Under the pieces are notes generated by a model that had not been told where the DNA came from, made no database searches, and saw only the letters and a program-made list of their open reading frames with translations. From the NCBI GenBank assembly GCA_027924585.1, contig BSBM01000125.1, forward strand, positions 4,221,001 to 4,285,000: 64,000 nt of DNA, in the 5' to 3' direction. Shown piece after piece: positions 11,266 through 22,984 of this stretch. Numbering within the stretch: the first letter of the stretch is position 1; each line of letters starts with the position of its first letter. Source of the stretch: Larix kaempferi (taxonomy: Eukaryota; Streptophyta; Pinopsida; Pinales; Pinaceae). The position numbers and the translations under genes are program-made.

Positions 11266-11870
11266 TGTTAACTTTTGAGCATTAATTCACAATACTCTAG
11301 GATCTCCATTGAGAGAATAACATATACAGTATATCAATGCATAACAATCACAATAAGCATGACAAGCATCACAAGAATCAAAAGCATGAGAGACAAGAGA
11401 CACAGAGTTTCCGTGGGGAAAACCCTAAGGTGAAAACCCCAAAACTTACTCAGAGATAGAGAGAGCAATGGCTCAGCCAAAGTACAACCAAAATACACTG
11501 AGATAGTCTCCTAGTAGCAGATGATCCTCCTCCTCACTAGTGCACCACTTTCTGAGTGAGAGAGATATGACTTTCTGAATGATATAAATAGAGATCTCCT
11601 GATCTCTATTTATACTAACCTGTTTTCCCAGTGACCTTATGGGGCCGACTTGTCTAGCTAGGTACATCCACAATATAATATATATATTTCAGGGCCGAAC
11701 CCACACATGGTGGTCTAATAACCCATCGGTAAGTACACACACTTGTGACACTTGTCAATCCACATGACGACACTTCCTTATAGAGGAATAACACATCTCT
11801 AATAAGGGTACAATAAATATATATGAAATACATAGATGAAATACATTTAGAAGTTACACATACATCAACA
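11266..11870 (-). repeat. Copia-1 5' LTR, shared with the partial second copy
   Basis: 605 bp, TGTTAAC to CATCAACA. It is the 5' LTR of the complete copy at its left. Because sequence at its right edge (CTCCCTCTTAACTAGG) repeats the inner edge of the left LTR, it is also the 3' LTR of a second copy. Confidence 0.9.
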
Positions 11871-13176
11871 CTCCCTCTTAACTAGGAAGGTATTTCTCGA
11901 CACAGATATGCTAGACAAGTCTTCTTCTCGGGATCATCGTCATCATCACCGTCATTGCTGCTGCTATCTCAACCAATCTCTGACTCTACTCGTCATAGGA
12001 AGTTTTACAGGGCCAGTCCTTTTTCATATTGGATGTAGGCCCACCACCTGCTGGTCTTCTTCATCACTGGCCATATTGTGGAAACGTCAGGACTTATTAC
12101 GTGCATCAAAAAACCTTGAAAGAGCATCCCAGGCTGTTACGAGCACACGACTCTACCTATAGGATCTCCCAGGGCCATATTATATGTGACCTCACAACAA
12201 AACGTCGCAAGAGCATCCCAGGTTGTTACGAGCACACAACTCTACCTATAGGATCTCCCAGGGACAGATTATATGTGGTCACCACAAAACCTTGCAAGAG
12301 CATCCCAGGCTGTTATGAGCACACAGCTCTACCTATAGGATCTCCCAGGGACAGATTATATGTGGTCATGGAAAAACCTCGCAAGAGAATCCCGGGACTT
12401 ATTATGGGCACACAACCCAACCTATCAGATCTCCCAGGGACATATTATATGCCATAGGACAAAACCTCGAAAGAGCATCTGCCAGATATCCCAGGGCTAG
12501 ATTATATGCCATAGGAAAAACCTCAAAAGACTATCTGCAGATCTCCCAAGGCCAAATTATATGTCCTCCCAGAGCAAAACCGTGAAAGAGCATTTGCCAG
12601 ATATCCCAAGGCCAAATTATATGCCATAGGAAAAACCTCGAAAGATTATCTGCAAATCTCCCAGGGCCAAATTATATGCTCATCTGCACAACCTGATCCA
12701 TGGCCATAGAGTATCAACCTCATACTCACCATACATCATCCTGATGTACACATGATCATCCTGATCATCATCACTGCAACATGCTACTGCATGTCATCTG
12801 GAGCAACATCCTGAAGCTTGTCATCCATGATCATCCTGATCATACAATGAATCTACCTGATGCATACCAAGTATCTACCTGATACATATCATCATACATG
12901 ATCCACCTGATCATATAGTGTATCCACCTGATACAAATTCAAATACAAATACATGATACATATCACCATACATGATCCACTTGATCATACAATGTATCCT
13001 CCTGATACATATACAGATACATGGTCCAAGCATCCAACATGATGCATATACAAAATACATACAAATGATCCTACTGATCATATCCAACATCCAACATGAT
13101 GCATACATACATATACATATAAATGATCGAACTGATCATATCCAGCATAAGCCAGAACATCATCCTGATGCTCATG
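11871..13176 (-). mobile_element. Partial second internal region of Copia-1
   Basis: This repeats 5290-6600 at high identity: the polypurine tract, the 88 and 57 bp tandem repeats, and the hairpin array. It stops at about 13176, where the copies diverge (GCTCATGATGG versus GCTCATCATCC), just before Ty3-D sequence. It contains no gag-pol. The order LTR, internal, LTR, partial internal is expected after unequal exchange between LTRs, followed by a deletion. Confidence 0.88.
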
Positions 13177-13758
13177 ATGGAAGCTCTCTCTAAGTGAGTA
13201 TACCCGAAGCTATCACTCCACATTCCCCATTTTATCTAACGCAGAGTGCACAAGTACATGAAATTGTTGAAGAAGACTTAGGAATTCACGCTAGCCAAAC
13301 TGGTATTGGAGTCGACAGGACGATGAAGGTGATGAAGTCAATATATTATTTATTCATCGATTTTAATAAGGAAACTAGGTTACTTTTCAACCCAAGTTCT
13401 CCAATTGAATTTTTCATCTACTCTACTCAGAACGTGAGGGAGAACCCCCGTATCCACTTCCAGCATTAAGTGATTTGTCGAGCAATTCAGGATCTCTAAA
13501 ACAAAGTAAGCCCATATAAAATAGAACTTTACCTGGGTTTCGACAGAAGCTTCCGAAGAATTAAGTCGACCCGCGGAAACCAACGACGAATCGACCGACA
13601 CCATTGATATTATTGTCGAAAGTGAAGAGCGTGCATTAACCCTTTTTAGTGCAAACCGATATATAGTACTTGTTGAAAACAAGTGTACAAGCAGTTATGC
13701 CATTGGAAAAAATCCACCATCACCACTTGTGAGCTTCGAAGTCGGGGTCATAGCGAAT

Positions 13759-14670
13759 ATGGCACACGTAATAGCACACCTTCCCTTCTATGAAGGTGAT
13801 GAATATCCAAGAAGATATTGGATCGTTTGTGAATCAATATGGGAAGCTAATGCTATTTGTAATGAAGATAGATAAATGACACAATTCGCGGGTGCCCTTC
13901 AGAAAAGAGCACTCATGTGGTACATTACTTTTAAAGAAAAGATGCCCACAGCATCAAAAGCTCATATCGAACAACATTTTTTGTCTTTCTTCAAGACACT
14001 CGATGCCAAATATATCGTTGCCAAGAAATTGAATACTACAAGATAGAAATCGACAGAGACTGTAGGGGACTATGTTAAGTGATTCAAAGATATGATGTGG
14101 CAGATTGAGCATGAGATTAAAGAATCTTTTTTATTCCAATGGTTTGTGGTTGGACTGATACAGAAAATCAGAGTACACATCTGTTTCACTGATTTTAATA
14201 CATATGAAGATGATTTGACAAAAGCATTGCAGATAGAAATGGATGACGAATACCCTATCACCCCTCTCGACCACTGCATTAAAGAACAGTTGGAAAGTAT
14301 GCAAAAATCTATTCGTTAAATTAGTTTCTGAGGTGCTGATCTTTGGTGCACAAAATGCTCGACAACCGGTCATACAAAATATTATTGCCAATAATAAGGC
14401 TACCGACAGGATGTCAGGTTTGTACAAACGAAAATTTTCTATGACATCTTCTAGGAACATGACTCATACGTAATGAAAGACTGTCCCTACAACATGGAAA
14501 ACAAGAAATCTCGATGGTTTTCCATATGCGATGTCAAAAGTCATTCCACAACAGAATGTAGCTTGAATCTAAAGAACAAGCAAAATTATCATGCAATATA
14601 TCAACCAATGTTGTCAACCAGAGGGGTAATAGAAATGATTGAAATGATGATCGACGATATGAAAGAATAA
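13759..14670 (+). pseudogene. Ty3-D Gag and zinc-knuckle remnant
   Basis: From 13759 the frame reads HVIAHLPFYEGDEYPRRYW and, after a stop, FAGALQKRALMWYITF, typical of the retrotransposon Gag domain. The region to about 14318 (FNTYEDDLTKALQIEMDDEY) completes it. At 14473-14670 MKDCPYN and ICDVKSHSTTECSLNLKN look like zinc-knuckle remnants; the first cysteine of the second one is missing. Stops and frame changes prevent expression. Confidence 0.7.
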
Positions 14671-15299
14671 ATGACAACTTCCATTTACGGGGAGTATTTC
14701 AAGGTCATGGATGAAACACCGAAAATCGAGATCCTCAACCACATCTATGACCACAAAGCTTTACATGTCTGAGTGAAGACAACCTTTTTGCAGATTGTCC
14801 CTTCAAAGATCAAACAAATATGAAATTTTGTACCAAGAGTGGGGTGGGCGATCAATTCTTAGAGGATTCCCCACCATACTTCAGAAAATTACTAATAAAA
14901 AGAATGTTAACATCTTGTCTGGTGTTCCAAGGTATGATATTGTTAAAAGTAAGAATCTTCCGATTGTCACTCGTCAAGGAACTAGAATTGGTGAGATAAT
15001 CCAAAAATTAGCAAATTCAAAAGTAAAGATGATTATCCTAATCCAATTGCACAAAAGAACTTATATAATAATGCTACAAGAATATTTCAAGAGTTAGAAT
15101 CACAAGAAAACAATGATGAATTTCAACAAATCCATGTTAATGAAATTCTCAATTTAATGACCAAGGAAGAAGTTGTCGCAAAATTTATAGACCTATTACA
15201 CAACATTAAAAATAAATCTGTCAAAGAAAAACAACTAGAAATATCTGTCGACTAAATCAAAGAGATAAAAATGATGGAGGCCCACTCATCGACTTAAAA

Positions 15300-15626
15300 A
15301 TCGAAGGATACTCTATTGAATAAGTCATCCTTGACTTTGGATCACAAGCAAATATCATGACTAGAGACACTTGGGAACATCTTTGTCAACCACAACTACA
15401 AGAGTCGGGAATCTATCTCAAAATAGCTGACCACGGACTGATCGAACCAATTGGGGTATGGAAAAATGTCGACAGATCCATCATGGGCATAACTACACAA
15501 GTTGAATTTGAAATTATCGACACAAAAGAAGGCTCTAGTTCCTTTCCTGCCCTAGTTGGCCGACCATGGGGAAGGAAGATGAAAGCTTCAATTTCTCTTG
15601 ATAAAGATAGAATTAAACTTAAATGA
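15300..15626 (+). pseudogene. Ty3-D aspartic protease
   Basis: VILDFGSQANIM holds the active-site region with DFG where DTG or DSG is usual; the aspartate is kept. The rest (LADHGLI-like block, then FPALVGRPWGRKMKASISLD) is a typical Ty3 protease end. One stop lies just upstream of the active site. In the element the enzyme would cut the polyprotein. Confidence 0.75.
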
Positions 15627-15871
15627 AATGGGAAGAAAGTGATTGTTCCCATTCACCATTCACAAGGACAGCCTTGGATAGAAACCATCGATGAAGACAT
15701 GGACATTCGAGATTTGGCCGACCATGGGTAAGGAAGATAAAATCTTCAATTTATCTTGATAAATATATAATTAAACTTAAAGGAAATGGGAAGAAAGTGA
15801 TTGTGCCCATTCACCGACCTTTACAAGGCTATCCTTGGATAGAACCTATCAATGACTACATGGACATTTGA
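15556..15871 (+). repeat. 158-bp tandem duplication in Ty3-D
   Basis: TTGGCCGACCATGGG starts at 15556 and again at 15714. The following 158 bp repeat with about 85% identity by eye, through GAAATGGGAAGAAAGTGATTG to the end. It spans the C-terminus of protease. The divergence shows that the duplication is not recent. Confidence 0.85.
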
Positions 15872-16214
15872 CAGTTATATCAAGTAACAAACAATGAAGA
15901 CTATATTGAACCTAACGCACAAGGCGAAATCCACCTTGGAAACCCTGATTCAATTGGATATAATTCAGACGCTGAACTCTACGACTAGAAAATAGAGAAC
16001 TATGAACTACAAGCAAGAGAATTTTAGATGATTGAGGTTATCCCCAAGAAGAAAATCCAACACTGTTTCTCTGTCTCCACTATTCCGAATATTTTCAAAA
16101 GAAAAATTAGAGAATATCCGACACTCACACAAACAAGAAACAAATCATCGAGTATTCCTTCATTAAGATACAAAGAATGAGAATCACCCGCATTCCATGT
16201 CGAGAAAGTATCAA

Positions 16215-16640
16215 AGAATATAGGAGAACAAGGTCGACTTCGTAGTTTAGTCGAAACATTGACAGGTCAAGCTGCAAGATGGTGGGATACACATCAGTCG
16301 AGACTCCAGACCCAGACTACTGCATCGACATACTTTGTTGAAAGATTCGGAGGAAGAAAATTCACGGGACAAGCAAATATTTCGACCTTCACACAAGGTC
16401 AAAATCCCAAAAACATATATACATCTAGGAAAAATAATGGAAAATATTGGGCTACCGAAATGAAAGAGCCTGGCCACACCTCTTCCCAAGTACACTTGAT
16501 GATTTACCAAACAAATGGTAGAAAATGGAGGAATCACAAGGAGAAACATTCACTTGGAAAGAATTAAGAGAAAATTTTATCAAGGATATTATGTTTTACC
16601 CACAGAATGATCTATTAAAAGAAGCATTAAATCACGAAAA
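16215..16640 (+). pseudogene. Second Gag-like region of Ty3-D, between protease and RT
   Basis: LTGQAARWWDTHQSRLQT, a retrotransposon Gag-like word set, is followed in other frames by WPHLFPSTLDDLPNKW and FTWKELRENFIKD. Having a Gag-like module between protease and RT as well as upstream of protease is odd. It may be a family trait or reflect a fusion of two elements. I cannot decide from one decayed copy. Confidence 0.55.
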
Positions 16641-17114
16641 AACAAACAGCAAATAGCCAAATATCACCAGAAAATCAGCCACGACTTGACCGACAAGTCA
16701 TTTCATGTAACAATGTCAATTCAACCAAACTGCAGCACTCGACAAGAATCCAAATGGAAACAGAAAAAAACAGAAGGGAAAATATTTCAATGGAAAAGAG
16801 AACATCCAAAAACATCAAAATTGATCAGATCAGTCTTTAATGTTGAATCTCTAGAAAAAATTGATCCCGAAAGGATGACCAAAGCAGATTTTCCCCCGAC
16901 ATTCACACAATTCAAAGAAGGAGAGTGACAGATCAATGAAGAAATAGCACCTAAATGGATGGACGCACCGATTAAGATGAAAGAAATAAACATCTCTATT
17001 GATGAGAGACCCAAAATGTCTAAGATATGAGATTATTAGAATGAAGAACAAACAACAGAAATTGCAAACTTATTAAAAGAATTCCAAGATGTCTTTGCAC
17101 GAGATTATAAAGAC

Positions 17115-18620
17115 TTGAAAGGACTTGTCCAAGAAATTGGAGAAATGAAGGTCGACATCAAACCAGATGCAAAAATGGTCAAGAAGAGACCCTATAAGCT
17201 CGTGCACAAATACAAATATATACTAAAGAAAGAAATAAACAACATGCTTGTCGCTGGAATTATCTATCCCATTGACCAATTAGAGTTGGAAATCCCAATG
17301 GTCCTCCAGCCTAAAAATAGCGACCCAATACAACTATGCATTTGTGTCGACTTCATGGAACTCAACAAGGTAACACTAAAGATCCATTTCCAACACCCTT
17401 CGCTGATGAAATTATTAATGAAGTTGCATGACATGAATGCTATCATTCACAGCTGAATTCTCCGGGTATAATCAAGTACCTATTGCTAAAGAAGATCAAA
17501 ATAAAACCCCATTTGTATGTGAATTTAGATCATTTGCATATAAAGTAATTCCGTTTGTATTGAAGAATGCACCAACTGTATTATGTAGAATAGTTGTCAA
17601 AGCTTTCCAAGAATATATCTACAAAACTATGGTCGTATATTTTGACGATTGGATGATCTATTCTATGTTGAGATATCAATGCAAATGGCTAAGAATTATG
17701 TTAGAACAATGTCGTCATATTCAATTGTCACTGAATATCAGGAATGCATATTCATCACCCCAATAGGAATCCTACCAGTACATTTCGTATGGAAAGAAGG
17801 CATAAAAGTCAACTTTGCAAAAATTAAAGTCATCCTCGACTTGAAACCTCTAGTTAACTCTAAACAAGTCAGAGTGTTTCTAGGGCATACTGGGTACTAT
17901 AGAAATTTTATTCATCACTACTTTGACATGACGTATCCATTAGAGGAATTGCTGAAAGAAGATCAAGACTATCAGTGGAAAGATGAATGCGCTACATCAT
18001 TCGACATCCTAAAAAGAAAATTAGTCGAAGCTCCCATCCTAATATTTCTGAACTGGTCAATCAAATTTCATGTACATATTGATGCATCTGGTATAGCAGT
18101 TGGCGCAATCCTCACTCAACAGGGAGATGATGGAATAGATTACCTTAATACATACAATAGTGCAAAATTAAATAAAGAAGAGAGGAACTATTCAACAACT
18201 GAAAGAGAAGCATTGGGAATGGTATTTGCACTCCAGAAATATCGACACTATCTACTCGCCAATCCTTTTATGTTCTACAAAGATCATCAAGCCTTGAAAT
18301 AATTGGTCAACAAAACTCTACACCATGGAAGAATCTGTCGATGGTTACTGTTATTTCAAGAATTCAAGTTTGAATTCATAGTTCGACCAGGTAAAGTAAA
18401 TGTCGGACCTAACCACTTGTCGAGAATAGATACAGGAAAAGAACCAATTGGAATTGAAGATGACTTCGTTGATGCTCACTTATTTCGAATTGAAGTTGTT
18501 CCATCCGACTTAGAAGATATTGCTCAGTTCCTCGAAGAAGGACAAGCTCCAGAAGGAATGCATGAGAAACAAAATAATATTTTAGTAATGAAAGCTACAC
18601 CATATACCATAATAAATTGA
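17115..18620 (+). pseudogene. Ty3-D reverse transcriptase and RNase H
   Basis: RT shows ICVDFMELNK, FSGYNQVPIAKEDQNKTPFV and VVYFDDW with the YFDD active site. The frame shifts near 17456 and 17660. Connection and RNase H follow from about 17820: FLGHTGYYRNFIHHY, FHVHIDASGIAVGAILTQ (first aspartate), YSTTEREALGMVFAL (glutamate), then FYKDHQALK where TDHQ is usual. A stop at 18301-18303 separates this from LVNKTLHHGRICRWLLLFQE. The domains are recognisable but not expressible. Confidence 0.85.
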
Positions 18621-19413
18621 TTTATCTATAAACTAGAATCATATGACCTACTATGGCAATGTGTTCTCGACCAAAAACAACAAATTATAATTACTGAAGC
18701 ACATAATGGACTAGCAGGAAGACATTTTCAAGCCGACACGACAGCCCAAAAAATTCAGCAGTCAAGATTATGGTGGCCGACGATCCACAAAGATTGTTGA
18801 GAATTTGTGACTAAATGTGACCGATGTCAGCGAATTGGTCTACCATTTCCAAGTACTCAAATTCCATTAATATCATTAAATCTGAGCTTAAATTTTGAAA
18901 TTTGGTAAATCAACTTCATAGGTCCATTGCCGACTCCTAGTCGACGAATGGGAGTAAGATATATCATTATTGTGGTCGAATATGTTACTAAATGGGCGGA
19001 AGCAGAACCTGTCGAGACTTTCTCAAGTGAAATAGCTTCCAAATTCATCTATGAGAACATTATTACGATATTTTGTTGTCCACTTACCTTGATTAGCGAC
19101 CAAAGGACCCACTTTGTCAACAAAACAATTTCCATACTCATGAAAGAATTTATGATCGAGCATAGATAGAGTACAACATATCACCCACAGTTTAATGGTG
19201 TGATAGATGCATTTAATAACACACTAAATACAAGATTGACTAAAATGTGCAATATCGACCAGGATGACTGGGACAACAAGATACTTGTGGTACTATGGGC
19301 ATATAGAACCGCTTACAAAAGATCGACAGGTCAGACACCATTTAACCTCATATAAGGACAAGAAGTAGTTGTTCCTCTACATTTTCGACAACAAACACCA
19401 ACGATTGCAAAAG
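18621..19413 (+). pseudogene. Ty3-D integrase, truncated
   Basis: The zinc domain (GRHFQADTTAQKI, then TKCDRCQRIG) and core are visible: VVEYVTKWAEAEPVETF, LISDQRTHFVNK, then NGVIDAFN where the catalytic glutamate position (usually VEAFN or VESFN) reads Asp. Three or more stops are present. The C-terminus after VVPLHFRQ is cut by the LTR that begins at 19414. Confidence 0.8.
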
Positions 19414-19949
19414 TGTTAGAAAACCAGGATCGTAGAGCAATAACAATAAACATAAATGAAAATATAATCACACATACACATTACAAGAGACACACCAATA
19501 TATCGTGGTTCACCCAAGATGGGATATGCCCACACTGAAATTTCCAGTCCTTATTATTATACCATCCAGCAAATGAAGGGATACAACCCGTAGCACATCC
19601 GCTGCACTTCCTCTTCATTGTCTTACAGTCTCTCTTCATGATCTCATCGATCTTTACAATGCATAATACCAAATACATCCACCCTAGCCATATTACAATG
19701 TCTTTCTTATAAAGGGGAAATACAATGGGAAAATACCACGGGTTACCCAAAACCATGGGCCCGTAATATGTTGGCGAAAACAACCCAAAAATTTCCTTCG
19801 GGGGCTACGCAATCCCCTGGACACCCTGGGGCACATGCCGAGATCATAACCAAACCTGGGGTACAACACAGCTGCAACAACATCATCTATGAGACTGGAA
19901 GATTAGGCTCCACAACCAACAAAAAGTGCTACATATTGATATATAACAG
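19414..19949. repeat. Solitary LTR between Ty3-D and Tat-M
   Basis: The 536-bp segment starts TGTTAG and ends ATAACA, with TGTTA/TAACA as terminal inverted repeats. To its left is Ty3-D integrase; to its right Tat-M protease homology resumes. The flanking five bases differ (AAAAG and GGTGA), so it is not a simple solo LTR in one target. The orientation is uncertain. No second copy of this LTR is in the window. Confidence 0.55.
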
Positions 19950-20829
19950 GTGAGAAAAGAAGATGGGATCAGGCACAACCCATTGGTCTGCCAAGTTGGA
20001 AGAAGATGGGATCATAGAAGAAATCATGGTCACCGTGGAAACATGGGCAGGGGGATCTGGTGTTGGAAATCTCCCATGAGGGATGAATATTTGATGAGTC
20101 CTACCCCCACACTCTCGTATATCTACGAAGAGTGTCCTAAAAGAGGGACATTATCCACAGGATGAGTAGTGGTGTTAGGTGTACAAAAATATAATTGGTC
20201 GATCGTGAAAATTCTCCCTTGGTGGGAAAATTGCACGATGCGAAAGATAGATGATGCAACTGCAGTCATGGCATAGAACCAATTTTGACTGAGTAATAAG
20301 TTATAATCCAACGGGGTGGAGACTACTTCCATGCTAATGGAAATGGTCTTACCGCCCAACTCTACGGCCAAATGTTGTAACATCCCATGGGGTTGAAATC
20401 CACGCCCGTCAAATACTTTCAATGTAGTGGGGGAATGGTTCAACTCGGGAGAGCCAATGGATTTCCAGTAGGATGACGACATAACCGAGGTAGATGCTCC
20501 TTCATATAAGACAATATGATGGATGCGTTTCCCAGAAACATTAGTAACAATTTGAAACGTGAGTTGGTGGGAAAGCCTCAGTTTAAAATAATCTAGTTTG
20601 AACATGATGGTGTTGGAGGAATCGAGGTCTACAACTCCTATGGAAGATAACAGGGTCTTACATTGATTGGGATAGTTCTTTAATACTTCTAGCGTCGACA
20701 TAGCACAAGGGTCTTGTGCTATATCCTCTAGAATGTTGTAGTTTTGAGTTGCTCAGGCGTTTGAGTTGAAAATAAATTTTCGAATCGTGCTCTTGGGCGG
20801 ATGCAATACTAAATCTGGTAAAGGATTCT
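19950..20829 (-). pseudogene. Protease region of Tat-M
   Basis: The minus strand from 20701 reads LEVLKNYPNQCKTLLSSIG, matching the same block in Tat-N (LEVLKNYPSQRKTLLSSIG) and Tat-R. The protease site reads VLYEGASTSVM where the other two have DEGAS, so the catalytic aspartate is replaced by tyrosine. It continues with ELGGKTISISMEVV and LDYNLLLSQNWFYAMTAVAS. Homology to Tat-R continues past the end of the frame to about 19950. The gag part of the same element is at 43622-46263, on the other side of Copia-2. Confidence 0.85.
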
Positions 20830-21329
20830 TGTTAAGTTTAAACTAATTTGACTAGCAAGATCACTGAAAGAAACATAATCACAAGATAGACAAATATTTT
20901 ACCCTAGAAAACCCTCATGGGGTAGAAAATCCAGCAAAGCTTTCCTTAATAAGATGATCAACCAAAATACAAGTTGTGCTCCAAGAATTGACCTCCTTAT
21001 CTACCTCCTATGCAGACCTCTCAAACACAAGTGCGCTACTTTCTGAGCTGAGCAAGTGTGAGATAAGTGAGGAGCAATCTCCTCTACTTATACTAGTTCC
21101 CGATTGACTAATTCCCTTATGGGGCTGACCTCTCCTAGTGAAGTCTAATAACCCCTAATTAATTAACTCGGGGACGACCCCCAGATGGTGGGTCTAATAA
21201 CCCTGGTTACCACAATCCATTGGAGGAATAAACATATCCAATACATAATAGAATTACCTCGGAGGGATGAAACATCTCCGAAATAATAAAGTACAAATAT
21301 GATATTCTTAGAAGTTACAATATTCAACA
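20830..21329 (-). repeat. Copia-2 3' LTR
   Basis: 500 bp from TGTTAAG to ATTCAACA, aligned over its length with 43122-43621. The inner edge continues CTCCCCCTTAATG, the polypurine tract seen from the plus strand. Confidence 0.92.
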
Positions 21330-21473
21330 CTCCCCCTTAATGAGAAGGATATTATAACAAAATCTGTAGGAGCAAGGAGTCATCGATTACATCATACATG
21401 ATACATCTATAAATCATCGAAAGCTTTCTTCAATACATCATCATCAGTATCTCAACCAGTTACTACAACATCA

Positions 21474-21690
21474 CATCATCATCATCGTCATCGCATGATC
21501 ATCAGCATCGTCATCACACGATCATCAGCATCGTCATCACATGATCATCAGCATCATCATCACACGATCATTAGCATCGTCGTCACACGATCATCAGCAT
21601 CGTCATCATACAATCATCAGCATCGTCATCACACAATCATCAGCATCGTCATCACACGATCGTCAACATCGTCATCACAACATACTCTGC
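21474..21690. repeat. About 24-bp tandem repeat with hairpin potential in Copia-2
   Basis: Eight units of the type CACACGATCATCAGCATCGT lie in a row. Most can fold as ACGAT-loop-ATCGT, one as ATGAT-loop-ATCAT with both arms changed, and two carry a mismatch. Histidine- and isoleucine-rich open frames here are artefacts of the repeat. Confidence 0.8.
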
Positions 21691-21739
21691 AATACACACG
21701 ATCATATTATAGGATGATCAATCCCGCTCTCTTTAGGAC

Positions 21740-22940
21740 ATAGGTCCATGGATGATACAATCCAGATCAAGTTCTCGGATGATCAATCCTTATCACTTTA
21801 AGACAAGTCTCACGTCTAGGGACGATGCAATCCCATCATGTACATTTTGAACCAAGAGTCTAGGGACGATACAGTCCTATCATCAATTCTCGGAGACAAA
21901 TGTCTACGGATCAATTCTGGGACCAAAGTACGGGGAAGATACAATCCCCTACCTATTCATTCAAGACTTCATTCTTGGAGACCCAGTCTACAGCTCAATT
22001 CTGGTACCGAAGTCTAAGGAAGATACAATCCCCTACTTGTTCATTCAGGACTTCATTCTCGGAGACCCACTCTACGGCTCAATTCTGGGACCGAAGTCCG
22101 GGGAAGATACAATCCCCTACCTTTTCATTCAGGACTTCATTCTCAGAGACCCAGTCTATGGCTTAATTCTGGGACCAAAGACCGAGGAAGATACAATCCC
22201 CTACCTGTTCATTCAGGACTTCATTCTCGGAGACCCAGTCTACGACTCAATTCCGGGACCAAAGTCTGAGGAAGATATAATCCCCACCCTGTTCATTCAG
22301 GACTTCATTCTCGGAGACATCTTGTCTACGGATCAATTCTGGGACCGAAGTCCGGGGAAGATACAATCCCCACCCTGTTCATTCAAGACTTCATTCTCGG
22401 AGACATCTTGTCTACGGATCAATTCTGGGACTGAAGTCTGGGGAAGATACAATCCCCACTCTGTTCATTCAGGACTTCATTCTCAGAGACATCTGTCTAC
22501 GGATCAATTCTAGGACTGAAGTCCGGGGAAGATACAATCCCCACCTGTCCACTCAAGACTTCATTTTCGAAGACATCTGTCTATGGATCAATTCTGGGAC
22601 TGAAGTCCGGGGAAGATACAATCCCCACCTGTCCACTCAGGACTTCATTCTCAGAGACATCTTTCTATGGATCCTTTTAGAACATATGTTCAAGGATGAT
22701 GCAATACCCATAGTATCCTCATCAATCAATACAAGTATCTTCATCAATACATGTATACACATCATCAATACAAGTATCCTCATCAATCAATACACGTATC
22801 CTCATCAATACATGTATAAATATCATCAATAAAAGTATCCTCATCAATATAAGTTCATATATCATAAGTATTCCAAGTATAAGTATCCTAAATATAAGTA
22901 ATCTAAGAATACATATAAATATCTAGGTATAATAAACAGG
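21740..22940. repeat. About 98-bp tandem repeats in the Copia-2 3' region
   Basis: Roughly nine degenerate units contain GAAGATACAATCCCC, TCATTCTCGGAGAC and TACGGATCAATTCTGGGAC. Within the unit GGGGA and TCCCC flank a short loop, and AAGTCC and GGACTT could pair over a longer distance. From about 22690 to 22940 the pattern changes to short units with CCTCATCAATACAAGTATC. All of it lies between RNase H and the polypurine tract, the same place as the arrays of Copia-1, but the sequence is unrelated. Confidence 0.8.
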
Positions 22941-22984
22941 TATCCTCATCTTCGACCTTGTTGTTGATGAGGGCAACCTCATCA

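Larger units (their letters stand above)
4684..11870 (-). mobile_element. Copia-1: Ty1/copia LTR retrotransposon
   Basis: Two LTRs of 606 and 605 bp start TGTTAAC and end CATCAACA on the plus strand and enclose a minus-strand gag-pol in copia order: gag, protease, integrase, RT, RNase H. The primer site TGATATCAGAGC differs at one base from the initiator Met-tRNA site. A polypurine tract (AAGAGGGAG on minus) adjoins the left LTR. LTRs differ by roughly 4% by eye. Between RNase H and the polypurine tract lie 1.4 kb of tandem repeats and hairpins. The bases left of the element are ACCAT; the right side runs into a second partial copy, so there is no clean target duplication. Confidence 0.93.
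13190..19413 (+). mobile_element. Ty3-D: decayed plus-strand Ty3/gypsy element
   Basis: Domains in order are a Gag-like region, zinc-knuckle remnants, protease, a second Gag-like region, RT, RNase H and integrase, so the order is Ty3/gypsy. Stops are frequent in all domains and no second RNase H is seen. TCGAC and GTCGA words are unusually common throughout. No LTR adjoins either end: the left side abuts the Copia-1 fragment and the right side is cut at the integrase end by the LTR at 19414. The first 500 bp (13190-13700) contain open frames that I do not recognise. Confidence 0.85.

Noticed and set aside
14131-14460. 109-codon minus-strand frame opposite Ty3-D gag
   Set aside because: It is the complement of a recognised Gag sequence; no independent similarity is visible.
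21495-22513. Two open frames in the Copia-2 3' region as possible proteins
   Set aside because: Their residues repeat exactly with the 24-bp and 98-bp DNA units and no other copia protein resembles them.
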